A stretch of DNA of 22,503 bases from JANXQG01 sp037147235 (lineage in GTDB: Bacteria > Planctomycetota > Planctomycetia > Pirellulales > Thermoguttaceae), in NCBI GenBank assembly GCA_037147235.1, contig JBAWVO010000083.1, forward strand, positions 1 through 22,503. The letters are read 5' to 3'. The translations under genes and the position numbers were made by a program. Positions 7,229 to 14,806 of the stretch are shown piece after piece (the first letter of the stretch is position 1; each line of letters starts with the position of its first letter). The notes under the pieces were generated by a model. It was not told where the DNA came from, did not search any database, and worked only from the letters and a program-made list of their open reading frames with translations.

Positions 7229-9673
7229 TTTGCATTCCGCACCTAGAACTGGAAGAGTCAAGATATTATGCGGGATGCTTTCCAACAATTCAATGCGAAA
7301 ATGCCGCACGCCTCGCCGCCGCAGTTCCGGCACATGGTCGATGAGATTCTGCGGCTGGGCATGATAAAGCGTGTTGCGGCAGCATGCATCAGACTGCAAG
7401 GGATGCTCCACGCCGAAACGGTCGCGCAATCGCACCTCATGCTTCATGCAGGCGAAACTGCATGGTGCCGTGCTGCGCTGTGCCTGACGGTCTTCTTCCT
7501 CCGGCGTGAGTTTTACTTCCTTGCGTCGCCCGCCAACCTCGGTGTCAAATAAGCAATGCTCCGTGTGGAACAAGGGAAGGTGCTGGTAGACGACCACTTC
7601 CAGCTCAGCCCAAGGAGCGGCATCGGCCAATTCGGTCAGCCGCTGGCGATCGGAGTCGTAGGCTACCGTGACCCGGCGAGCACCCAGCTCGTGCAGCCAG
7701 GCAACGGTCCACGGGTTGACTGCATTGAGCGACATATCGGCCACGAAGGGAATCTGCCGCTCGGCACAGAAGGCCACCCCGCCTAGATTACGGACCAGAA
7801 GGCCGTCGGGCTTGGCGTCGGCAATCCGTGCGAAGTGGGCATCCTCGCCCGGTTTCTGAATCCGCGGCGTTGCCAGGAAGATCTCCGCTCCCTGCTCACG
7901 GGTCCTGCGCACGGCGTCGACGCAGCGATGCAACTCGGCAAAATCGCCGACGATGCTCTTCACGCCCAGAGCCAACACTTCTTCCACTTGCTTAAGCTCG
8001 CGGCAGAGGACGTGGTAGGTTGGTCCCTGGCCCTCACCCCCGGCCCCTCTCCCGAGTACGGGCGAGGGGAGCCGAATGCCCTCACCCACGGCCCTTCTCT
8101 TGAGTACGGGCGAGGGGAGTGTTGTGGCGGCGACATTCAAGAGGCGGGTCATTTCGTGCCGCAACTTTCCCAGTACGCTCAAAGGGGCCATCGGCTGGCC
8201 TTTGATCCGCGCGTCAAGCCCACGAAGCTCATAGACGCTCGTACCCAAGCGGCCGAACTGCTCGCGGAGCACTTCGGCGGTGAGGGGGTGACGCTGAGCC
8301 TCTTCCAGTTCCTGCTCCGACTCGACGCGGCACGTCGCGCCCGTTCCAGCCTGTGCAGTAACGCACAACTTGCGACCAACGGCCGCTTCCACCGTCAAAT
8401 CCAGCGGCACGCGGCGCTGGGTATGGCCGCTGGCAAACGTCTTGCTCAAGAGGCGGTCGAGTTGCGGGTCGTCGGTCTTCCAGAGTTCCTGGCCAGGCTG
8501 CAGGCGGTTGAACTCGATGGCATCGCGTCCAAAAGCCAACTCGACCCGGCCGCCGACAGTTTCTTTGATGGAGAGCTTGCCATCGAAGATTTCGTAGACG
8601 CGGCCGCCTTGGTCATGGTTTTCGCCCAGTTTTGAAGGAAAGGCGACGCCGTCACCGCGCCGAAGCGGTGCAGTAAGTTCGACCGCGACGTGGTCGCCAC
8701 GAACAGCCGTGACCTTACCGATGCAAATACCGCGATTGGCCGAATGCCGGCCATCGACAATCTGAAGATTCCGCCCAGCCAGCCAGCCTTGGGAAAGGCC
8801 GCGCGAGAAGGGGCTTTCTAATTCCAAAAGCTGCTCCGCTGGCCGACGAACGCGGCGGCCGACCACGCCTTCGTCGATGGCCTGGCGATATTGCCGCGTG
8901 GCTGCGGCGACATACTGCGGCGACTTCATGCGGCCTTCGATCTTCAGTGCGTTGACACCCGCGGCGATCAGTTCCGGCACGAGATCCAACGCAGACAAGT
9001 CCGAAGGGCTGAGCAGATACTTGCGGTCCTTGAGGTTGCGGACCTCGTTGTCGCAGACCAGTTCATAAGGCAAGCGGCACTGCTGGGCACACTGCCCGCG
9101 ATTGGCACTGCGGCCGCCCATGCCAAAGCTCGCGTTGCACTGGCCCGAGTAGCTCATGCAGAGCGCGCCATGAACGAACACTTCCAGCTCAAGCTCCGTC
9201 TGCGGACGGATGCGGCGAAGATCATCGATCGAAAGTTCCCGCGCGAGCACCACGCGGCAGATGTCTAGCCGCTGGGCCATGGCCACGCCTTCTGCGCTGG
9301 TGATCGACATCTGCGTCGAGGCATGGAGCGGGAAATTGGGCGCGATGGTGCGAATCAACCGCGCCGCGCCAAAATCCTGCACGATGGCCGCGTCAACACC
9401 AGCGGAAACCACCGTTCGTACCGATTGCTCTAGCAGTTCAAACTCGCTGGGAAAGACGAGCGTGTTGAGAGTGACATAGCCACGAACGCCGCGGAGGTGC
9501 AGGTAGGCCATGAACTCCGGCAATTCCTCAAGGGGAAAGTTCTTGGCCTTGGTCCGCGCGTTCAGGCCCACGCGTAGGCCGAAGTAGATGGCATCCGCGC
9601 CATTTTCCACGGCGGCGCGGGCGCAGTCGAAATCACCGGCAGGAGAAAGGAGCTCGGGGCACATGTCTATCAT
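7223..9673 (-). CDS. U32 family protein, RlhA-like (possible 23S rRNA C2501 hydroxylase)
   Basis: 816 residues. The N-terminal barrel carries U32 hallmarks: ELLSPAGDFDCARAAVENGADAIYFG (residues 7-32), EVFVHGALCMSYSGQC (near 165-180) and NRGQCAQQCRLPY (near 190-203); the cysteines are the likely Fe-S ligands. Next come KIEGRMKSPQYV and a DUF3656-like middle region, as in E. coli RlhA (YdcP, about 650 residues), which hydroxylates C2501 of 23S rRNA. The C-terminal third looks like a second U32-like barrel (DMSLNAVNPWTVAWL, VVVYQHLPLFHTEHC, with Cys near CSFACMKHE and DACC). Between the two, about residues 519-548, two copies of a dispersed repeat are translated in frame. ATG 9673 overlaps the upstream stop as ATGA, so translation is probably coupled; M4 at 9664 is the alternative. 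The last codons and the TAG come from another repeat. Older annotation as collagenase or peptidase is probably misleading. Confidence 0.88.
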   Translation of the reverse strand: MIDMCPELLSPAGDFDCARAAVENGADAIYFGLRVGLNARTKAKNFPLEELPEFMAYLHLRGVRGYVTLNTLVFPSEFELLEQSVRTVVSAGVDAAIVQDFGAARLIRTIAPNFPLHASTQMSITSAEGVAMAQRLDICRVVLARELSIDDLRRIRPQTELELEVFVHGALCMSYSGQCNASFGMGGRSANRGQCAQQCRLPYELVCDNEVRNLKDRKYLLSPSDLSALDLVPELIAAGVNALKIEGRMKSPQYVAAATRQYRQAIDEGVVGRRVRRPAEQLLELESPFSRGLSQGWLAGRNLQIVDGRHSANRGICIGKVTAVRGDHVAVELTAPLRRGDGVAFPSKLGENHDQGGRVYEIFDGKLSIKETVGGRVELAFGRDAIEFNRLQPGQELWKTDDPQLDRLLSKTFASGHTQRRVPLDLTVEAAVGRKLCVTAQAGTGATCRVESEQELEEAQRHPLTAEVLREQFGRLGTSVYELRGLDARIKGQPMAPLSVLGKLRHEMTRLLNVAATTLPSPVLKRRAVGEGIRLPSPVLGRGAGGEGQGPTYHVLCRELKQVEEVLALGVKSIVGDFAELHRCVDAVRRTREQGAEIFLATPRIQKPGEDAHFARIADAKPDGLLVRNLGGVAFCAERQIPFVADMSLNAVNPWTVAWLHELGARRVTVAYDSDRQRLTELADAAPWAELEVVVYQHLPLFHTEHCLFDTEVGGRRKEVKLTPEEEDRQAQRSTAPCSFACMKHEVRLRDRFGVEHPLQSDACCRNTLYHAQPQNLIDHVPELRRRGVRHFRIELLESIPHNILTLPVLGAECKL
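8031..8119. repeat. Two tandem copies of the CCCCTCTCCCG repeat inside the U32 gene
   Basis: Two 41-bp copies, 8031-8071 and 8079-8119, start 48 bp apart, so the unit keeps the reading frame (16 codons). Both contain ctctc...gagtacgggcgaggggag. The same family occurs at 1878-1918. On the minus strand each copy is translated as LPSPVL(G/K)R...GEG. Confidence 0.9.
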
Positions 9674-11499
9674 TCTATCACCGCCCAGGCCGTTTCGATA
9701 TTCCCCATCGGCGCACTGACCTGGATGCCGGCCACGCGGTCGCGGATGCGGGCGACGGACTCGCGAGCGATCTCGATGCCGGCGGCAAGCTGATCCTCAC
9801 GGCTGGTCACTGCGGCCATGCGTTCCATGATCGCGTCGGGCACGACCACGCCAGGCACCTCGTTCCGCATGAACAAGGCGTTGCGATAACTGATCAGCGG
9901 CCAGATGCCGGCCACGATCGGAATGCCATGATGCTGCACCTCGTCGAGCATCCGCAGCAAGGCGTCGGGGTCGAAGACCGGCTGCGTGATGGCAAACTCG
10001 GCACCCGATTCAATCTTCTGCCGGAAACGGTCGATCTCTCGCTTGCGGTCGAGTGCCGTGGGATCAAGCCCCACGCCAATCACGGCGAAGGTCTGCGGAT
10101 CGATCGACTGCCCGCCGAGATCGACACCCTGATTGAGCCGCTTCTGCACGGCGGCCATGCCGATGGAGTCGGCGTCAAAAACGCCGGTGGCGTGCGGATA
10201 ATCACCCAGTTTTGGTGGATCGCCGGTCACAAAGAGGATATTGCGAACGAGGCAGGCCGCACAGGCCAGGAGATCGGCCTGCATGCCGATCAGGTTGCGG
10301 TCGCGGCAGCAGAAATGGAGGACCGGCTCGATCTGGGCCTCGCGCAGGATCCGCTCGGCAGTGATCAGCGGCGAGATCCGGGCACTGGCTCGAGGACCGT
10401 CGGGGATGTTGATCGCCGTAACGCCGCGCTCGCGAAGCGTGCGGCTCTTGGCTATTGTGGAGCTGAGGTCGTAGCCCCGCGGTGGGACAAGCTCGACGCT
10501 GGTCACCCATTCCCCGGCAGCCAGTCGCTTGCCAAACTGCGACTTCTCAGCCAGAGCCGCCGCTGGCTTGAGCGGCACGGCCGCAGCCGCTTTCACGGTT
10601 GGTTCCGTTCGCCGCCGGCTGAGCGGTTTGATCGAGCGGGACATTTCGCGGATGTGCTCTGGAGTTGTCCCGCAGCATCCGCCCACGCACGACGCGCCCA
10701 GATTCACGAACCGCTTGGCGTATTCCGTCAAGTATTCCGGCGAGCAGAAGTAGATCTTTCGATGATCGATTTCCTTGGGAAGGCCCGCGTTGGGTTGCAC
10801 GACCAGCGGCAAGGCGATCACGCGGACCGCCCGCTCGACGGCACTCAGCAGACCGTCCGGCCCGGTGCCGCAATTCAGCCCCCAGGCGATCGGCTGCGGC
10901 CCGTCATCGGGCAGTGGGGCAAGTAGGTGTTCGATCGGCTCGCCTGCGACCGATTCTCCCTGGCCGGCCACCATGCAGGAGAGGATGAACGGCACCTCCG
11001 GGTGGCGGCGCATGGCTGCGGCGCACTGCTCGATCGCCGTTCGAGAAGGCTGCGTTTCAAAGATGATGAAATCTACTCCGCCTTCCCATAGGGCGACGAC
11101 CTGCTCGGCGACCATTTCGTGAATCGCGTCTTCCGATTGCCATTGCGTAGCCAGGGGGCCGATCGATCCGGCCACGAGCACCGGCCGGTCAGCCGCGTCG
11201 GCCACCCGGCGGGCGATCATCGCGCCGGCGCGGTTGATCTCGCGGGCCTTGTCGGCTAGTCCGTATTTCTCCAGGCCCAATCGTTGGGCACCGAAGGTGT
11301 TTGTCGTCAGCACGTCCGCCCCGGCCTCGCAGTAGTCGCGATGGATCGTCTCGATCAGCTTGGGATCCGAGAGGCACAGTTCGTCGAAAGAACGGTTCGT
11401 AAATACGTGGTGCCGGTAGATTTCGGTGCCCATCGCGCCGTCAAAGACGAGCACGCCACGGGCAAGGGCATCGGTGAAGGTGGGTTTGTTCTGCGGCAT
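9670..11499 (-). CDS. Bifunctional homocysteine S-methyltransferase / methylenetetrahydrofolate reductase
   Basis: 609 residues in two domains. Residues 10-290 are a homocysteine S-methyltransferase barrel: FDGAMGTEIYR (19-29), NTFGA (67-71), and the zinc-ligand cysteines C210 (WGLNCG) and C275-C276 (GGCCGT). Residues about 328-605 are methylenetetrahydrofolate reductase (GEWVTSVELVPPRGYD, FVTGDPPKLGDYP, FAITQPVFDPDALL). The architecture equals B. subtilis YitJ. The reductase makes 5-methyltetrahydrofolate, and the methyltransferase domain gives methionine from homocysteine; the methyl donor used by the first domain is not evident from sequence. A GAGGA Shine-Dalgarno lies 7 nt before ATG 11499. 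The gene overlaps the U32 gene by ATGA. MetX-MetW lies about 3.3 kb upstream on the same strand, on the other side of the accessory island. Confidence 0.93.
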   Translation of the reverse strand: MPQNKPTFTDALARGVLVFDGAMGTEIYRHHVFTNRSFDELCLSDPKLIETIHRDYCEAGADVLTTNTFGAQRLGLEKYGLADKAREINRAGAMIARRVADAADRPVLVAGSIGPLATQWQSEDAIHEMVAEQVVALWEGGVDFIIFETQPSRTAIEQCAAAMRRHPEVPFILSCMVAGQGESVAGEPIEHLLAPLPDDGPQPIAWGLNCGTGPDGLLSAVERAVRVIALPLVVQPNAGLPKEIDHRKIYFCSPEYLTEYAKRFVNLGASCVGGCCGTTPEHIREMSRSIKPLSRRRTEPTVKAAAAVPLKPAAALAEKSQFGKRLAAGEWVTSVELVPPRGYDLSSTIAKSRTLRERGVTAINIPDGPRASARISPLITAERILREAQIEPVLHFCCRDRNLIGMQADLLACAACLVRNILFVTGDPPKLGDYPHATGVFDADSIGMAAVQKRLNQGVDLGGQSIDPQTFAVIGVGLDPTALDRKREIDRFRQKIESGAEFAITQPVFDPDALLRMLDEVQHHGIPIVAGIWPLISYRNALFMRNEVPGVVVPDAIMERMAAVTSREDQLAAGIEIARESVARIRDRVAGIQVSAPMGNIETAWAVIE

Positions 11500-11560
11500 G
11501 TAGATTCCTCGGTATTTAGGCAGGGATAATGTTCCAATTCAATGCCACCGGCTTGGGGGC

Positions 11561-11723
11561 TGTCGATTTAATCGAAATGCTGACTGAGGACCGAGTTCGG
11601 CGAGGGTCTCCTGACCCCGCCGAAACGTCGGACCGAAGGTCTCCCGGTAAATTGGAGACCTTCGGTCGGCGGCGTGGCTCGGTCAGAGACCGGCCACAAC
11701 AAGGCATTTCGACTAAATCGACA
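11561..11723. repeat. 163-bp nested palindromic element (MITE- or REP-like)
   Basis: The outer arms, tgtcgatttaatcgaaatgc (11561-11580) and gcatttcgactaaatcgaca (11704-11723), are inverted 20-bp repeats with one mismatch. Inside, ggtctcctgacc (11605-11616) pairs with ggtcagagacc (11681-11691), and gaccgaaggtctcc (11631-11644) pairs perfectly with ggagaccttcggtc (11654-11667) around a 9-nt loop. It fills most of the 285-bp gap between the methyltransferase/reductase gene and the island. No open frame and no clear target-site duplication are visible. If transcribed it would form a long hairpin in the 5' leader of the minus-strand gene. Confidence 0.85.
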
Positions 11724-11784
11724 AACCGCTTGCCCGATGGATACTTTAGAACGCGGAAGGTATTTCCGACCACATCCCTACGGC

Positions 11785-12002
11785 TTACACCATTTGCACC
11801 TCGACGGGAATCGACACATCCTCTTTTCGCTGTTTGGCGGTCAGATAGTTCAGTCGTTCAAATCCAATCACCCGCCCACGGCGATCTTTGATGAGCACAA
11901 CATCATCGTCCGTTTCTTCGCAAACGTGCCCTTCTTGGGATCGTCGAACCAAACGCTCAGCGAATTGCCTTTGCGGTCGTAATAAACTCTTACCTTGTCC
12001 AT
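11785..12002 (-). pseudogene. DUF2283-like small gene broken by a one-base frameshift
   Basis: From ATG 12002 one frame reads MDKVRVYYDRKGNSLSVWFD and continues DPKKG; a second frame continues HVCEETDDDVVLIKDRRGRV and IGFERLNYL and ends at TAA 11785. Together they make a compact DUF2283-type protein of 72 residues (YYDRKGNSLSV..., DDDVVLIKD, GRVIGFERLNY). The span is 218 nt, exactly one base short of 73 codons. Adding one G to the ggg run of aagaagggcacg (near 11928-11933) would join the frames as DDPKKGHVCEET. An AAGAGA ribosome binding site precedes the ATG. It is either a young pseudogene or a sequencing error. DUF2283 proteins are small and often lie in toxin-antitoxin-like contexts. The 165 bp upstream to the next gene hold nothing I recognise. 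Confidence 0.8.
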
Positions 12003-12167
12003 AGTTCTCTTGACGGCGAGCCATTCGTGCTGTTTCTACACCCTGTTGGTTGGTGTCGATGATGTTCAGGTCACGCAAAGTCTGTCTGATGGTATCAGAA
12101 ACGAGCCGCTGAATTACGCAATCGACGAGACCGCAACGATTCTACACCAGATTGGACCGCAGGTGAA

Positions 12168-12788
12168 TCACTTCTTGCCGGGCTTTGCACTTGGCTTTGC
12201 AAACACCTCGTCGAGGACCGGAATGAACCGGACAAACGACTCGAAATGCTTGACGAGGCAATCCACGAACTCTTGGCCGTCATCTTTCAAGATCATATCC
12301 AGCAGTTTGGTTCGCTTCTCGGGGAGGTAATAGGAAAACTGGTACTGGTACTGGTTAAGTTCATCAGGCCACTCCCAGCGATCAATCTCTTCCGGCGCCA
12401 GGAGTTTCTTCGCAGCAGCCTCAATTCGCTTGATCCCCTTAAAGTCCGTCAAAGGCTTCTTTTGTTCGCCCGTCCAGATTCCTATGAACGGCTCGTCGTC
12501 AGGATGCTCCGCAGTCAATTCATCCAGGGAAATATACTCGATGCCAATGCACCCGTGGTCATCTCCTTGTTGCCATTTCTTCCGTCCGATATGAATGCAA
12601 GGGTATCGTTTAAGGGAATTCTCCGACCAATTCAGTTCCGGGTGATTCTCTTGCACCGTCTCCAAAATGCGGTCACCAATTTCCACGTATTTAGGCCGTA
12701 CGTCCGCCATGGATTCCTCGACCCGGCGTGCCTGCCGCCAGTTCTGGACCAGGTAGCGTTCTGCCTCGTTGAACCCGTCAGTCGACAT
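12168..12788 (-). CDS. Unrecognised 206-residue protein, partner of the PD-(D/E)XK nuclease
   Basis: I do not recognise this family. It is soluble, with no signal peptide or membrane segment and many charged and aromatic residues. Notable segments: RYPCIHIGRKKW (near 61-72), GCIGIEYISLDELTAEHPDDEPFIGIW (near 79-105, probably beta strands) and RWEWPDELNQYQYQFSYYLPEKR (near 137-159). The C-terminal end is lysine-rich. Its ATG (12788) lies 11 bp inside the end of the nuclease gene, so the two are co-translated. Nuclease proteins of this type often have a C-terminal region rich in Trp and beta strands; this gene may be such a region split off as a separate subunit, or an antidote or specificity protein (inference). 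Codon use appears less GC-rich than in the flanking metabolic genes. Confidence 0.85.
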   Translation of the reverse strand: MSTDGFNEAERYLVQNWRQARRVEESMADVRPKYVEIGDRILETVQENHPELNWSENSLKRYPCIHIGRKKWQQGDDHGCIGIEYISLDELTAEHPDDEPFIGIWTGEQKKPLTDFKGIKRIEAAAKKLLAPEEIDRWEWPDELNQYQYQFSYYLPEKRTKLLDMILKDDGQEFVDCLVKHFESFVRFIPVLDEVFAKPSAKPGKK

Positions 12789-13548
12789 CGTTATTCTCCT
12801 CTTTAAGAGTCTTCTGGATTATGTGTCTTTTGAGTACCTTCGCATAGTGGCGCGCGAACAACTTTACCTCCGCGGCCTTCGCCTCTCGCTCGAACCTCTT
12901 GAAGACGTCAGCCATTCGCCGCCAAGAAATAGCGTAAAAATCTTTATTGAGCGGCTTTCGCCCGTCGGGCGTGAGATAAAAGGCATGGCAGCGGTCGATC
13001 GGGCAATCGAGCGATTCGGCGCGTTTTTCCAGGTCGCGCCATTCTCTGTCCGTTTGGTCAACGCTTTCCCCCGACCATATCTTGTTCTCGATATGGATCA
13101 CGAACTTTCGCGGCTCCGCGACTTCAACGTCAATCCTCGCTTCGTCGCCGCTCCTTTCCCTCTGGACCAGGTAGGCCCCCTCGGCATATTCCACCGGCAA
13201 CTTGAACTCCTGCAGAAACAGCCGAAAACCCAAGTTCCCCTGGGCATGCGTGCCGTGGGAGGTCATGTCCCAATCGAGCAGCCAGGCCAGGATCATGGAA
13301 TGGCGGATTTCGCTGCCGGTCAATTCCATCACGCCGAAAAGGCTGAAATCATCGGCTTTGCTTTCCTGATCTTGTCGCCAACAGTCAATCGCCTGTTTAT
13401 AGCCGCGAAAGAAATCCGGCAGCAACCGGGCCGTTTGTGCGGCCTCGGCCGTTTCGGCGGCACTCGCCAAAGCATAAGAGCTGTTGAATCCTCCAAGGAA
13501 ATCACAAAACGCATCCGCCTCCTTTTGTGCTGCCGACCGCTTACTCAC
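12778..13548 (-). CDS. PD-(D/E)XK nuclease superfamily protein (PDDEXK_4-like)
   Basis: 256 residues from GTG 13548. Nuclease-core features seen: an N-terminal Glu segment GSEIRHSMILAWLLDWD (E80), strand EARIDVEVAE (D140), then FVIHIENKIWSGE (E154-x-K156), with D164-Q165 following, which fits the D...ExK pattern of the PF14281-type family. The predicted activity is Mg-dependent DNA cleavage; the target is unknown. Such genes are common in defence islands and near mobile DNA. The frame is open to an ATG at 13659, but AAGGAG stands 7 nt before GTG 13548 and the extra 37 residues look non-conserved, so the GTG is chosen. It heads an operon with the 206-residue gene (11-bp overlap) and is divergent from the DUF6932/XRE pair. 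Confidence 0.87.
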   Translation of the reverse strand: MSKRSAAQKEADAFCDFLGGFNSSYALASAAETAEAAQTARLLPDFFRGYKQAIDCWRQDQESKADDFSLFGVMELTGSEIRHSMILAWLLDWDMTSHGTHAQGNLGFRLFLQEFKLPVEYAEGAYLVQRERSGDEARIDVEVAEPRKFVIHIENKIWSGESVDQTDREWRDLEKRAESLDCPIDRCHAFYLTPDGRKPLNKDFYAISWRRMADVFKRFEREAKAAEVKLFARHYAKVLKRHIIQKTLKEENNDVD

Positions 13549-13561
13549 TGGTTTGCTCCTT
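13546..13561 (-). promoter_or_regulatory. Shine-Dalgarno and GTG start of the PD-(D/E)XK gene
   Basis: On the minus strand AAGGAG (13556-13561) is followed by the 7-nt spacer CAAACCA and GTG. This decides the start against the upstream ATG at 13659. Confidence 0.65.
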
Positions 13562-13903
13562 GAAAACAGCGTCACTTTCAAACCGTCTCTGAAACAAGGT
13601 TCGTTATCCCGAGATTGAACTTCTTGAATATATCGGAAAGCGAGGGTCCGTGCAAACATTCGTCAAATCACTTCTGTCACGCGAAGAGGACTGGCCCAAG
13701 ACCCAATTTCAGATTACAGGACCTAATTCGGAACAATTTCGAGAGTGGTCTCTTGATACAACGAAAGAATTGCCTAATAATACAATGAAATCGTTGTCTT
13801 TTTGCCGATTATTATGATTGGTCGCGGCTTCTCCCTGTGACCACTAGCCCATGTGGGTGGTTTGAGTCATGCGACTGACGATCAACCAAGACTGGTGGCT
13901 CCA
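13549..13903. other. 355-bp divergent intergenic region of the accessory island
   Basis: This region separates the minus-strand nuclease operon from the plus-strand DUF6932/XRE operon. It is clearly more AT-rich than its surroundings from about 13660 to 13830. One plus-strand promoter candidate is listed separately. I see no coding frame of interest, no RNA gene and no repeat of the families found elsewhere in the window. Control regions for both operons must lie here. Confidence 0.6.
13753..13780 (+). promoter_or_regulatory. Candidate sigma70-type promoter for DUF6932/XRE
   Basis: TTGATA (13753-13758) is followed after 16 bp by TAATAA (13775-13780). It lies in the AT-rich part of the divergent region and would give a leader of about 115 nt to the GTG at 13904. 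Planctomycete promoter rules are loosely known, so this is tentative. Confidence 0.35.
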
Positions 13904-14362
13904 GTGACGGCAATACCAGACTTCGATGCTAACGGGAATCTTCCGCAAGGTATCCATAAGACGACTTTGCCCGAAATTCGAGCGAGGTTCACGTGGAGTG
14001 CAAAACGCGAGAGGTTGTACAGTGGTCTTAACAGGGCAATTCGGAATCTTGCCGAGGCTGGCGTGAAGAGGGTATGGATCGGTGGCAGTTTTGTTTCAGA
14101 CAAAGACGAACCGAACGATGTGGACGGTTGCTGGGACGACCTTCCTGGTCCGGTAAATGTATCCAAATTGGATGCCGTGTTCCTCGAGACCAGTCCGCCG
14201 AGGTCGAGTATGCAAAGGAAATACGGCGTGGACTTCCTGATTGCGAGGCGACGGCTTGCGGACCGCGAGGCGCAAGGCGGAACGGTCTTGGACTTCTTTC
14301 AAAGGGATAGAGACGGTAACGCAAGGGGCGTTCTTCTCATTGAGTTGGGTGCGCAACAATGA
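13904..14362 (+). CDS. DUF6932-like nucleotidyltransferase-fold protein
   Basis: 152 residues from GTG 13904. It starts with IPDFDANGNLPQGIHKTTLPEI, the typical opening of DUF6932 proteins, and has a nucleotidyltransferase-type motif GGSF (residues 60-63) ... NDVDGCWD (71-78), that is, G-S followed by a DxD pair. In polymerase-beta-like NTases these residues bind Mg and NTP. Members are typically encoded beside an XRE-type gene, as here (ATGA overlap), a layout shared with MNT-type toxin-antitoxin pairs. Which partner is toxic, if either, cannot be told from sequence. The frame is open to GTG 13853, but the added 17 residues lack family character; neither start has a strong Shine-Dalgarno, so the start is uncertain. 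Confidence 0.8.
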   Translation: MTAIPDFDANGNLPQGIHKTTLPEIRARFTWSAKRERLYSGLNRAIRNLAEAGVKRVWIGGSFVSDKDEPNDVDGCWDDLPGPVNVSKLDAVFLETSPPRSSMQRKYGVDFLIARRRLADREAQGGTVLDFFQRDRDGNARGVLLIELGAQQ

Positions 14363-14778
14363 TTCAGAACAAGCGACAGTACAACGTGACGAAGAAGCAA
14401 ATCGAAACACTCTCGGAGGCGATGGAAGCTGCGGTCCAAGAGAAGGCGGACATGGACCCGCGGCTCTACGATGCTATGGTGGCCGGAACACGTTCTCAAA
14501 TTGATGATCTTAAGCAAGAGCTTCGAGAATTTGAAGAGTTGGAGAACGCATCTCTGTTGCACATGAAGTTCTCCGACGACTTTGCCCGCGTGCTGATACA
14601 CGGTCGCGTGGCGCGCGGCCTCACGCAGAATGAGCTGGCTAAAAAACTGAACCTCAAGCCGCAGCAGATCCAGAAATATGAAGCAACGCAGTACAGGGGC
14701 GCAAGTCTCAAGAGAATTCTCGATATACTTGCAGCCCTCGATCTGGATTTCGAGGCGGATATCCTGCTAAAGAAATAA
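14359..14778 (+). CDS. XRE-family helix-turn-helix protein with N-terminal coiled coil
   Basis: 139 residues. The C-terminal half (about 75-128) is a Cro/C1-type helix-turn-helix: ARVLIHGRVARGLTQNELAKKLNLKP... with QQIQKYEATQY as the recognition part. Residues 12-62 are rich in Glu, Lys, Gln and Leu and look like a helical or coiled-coil dimerisation segment. ATG 14359 overlaps the DUF6932 stop (ATGA), so the two are translationally coupled. It is likely an autoregulator acting on the divergent region, and possibly an antitoxin (inference). The gene converges with metXW, with 28 bp between the ends. Confidence 0.88.
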   Translation: MIQNKRQYNVTKKQIETLSEAMEAAVQEKADMDPRLYDAMVAGTRSQIDDLKQELREFEELENASLLHMKFSDDFARVLIHGRVARGLTQNELAKKLNLKPQQIQKYEATQYRGASLKRILDILAALDLDFEADILLKK

Positions 14779-14806
14779 GGATGCAAACAAATCGCTCGGC
14801 CATTCT

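Noticed and set aside
11500..11784. SAM or cobalamin riboswitch before the methionine-cycle gene
   Set aside because: The hairpins are nearly perfect palindromes with MITE-like terminal arms. I see no riboswitch core motif by eye. A covariance-model search would settle it.
11785..12002. Programmed -1 frameshift in the DUF2283-like gene
   Set aside because: The junction cccaagaagggc lacks a typical slippery heptamer, and the frames join perfectly if one G is added, so an indel is simpler.
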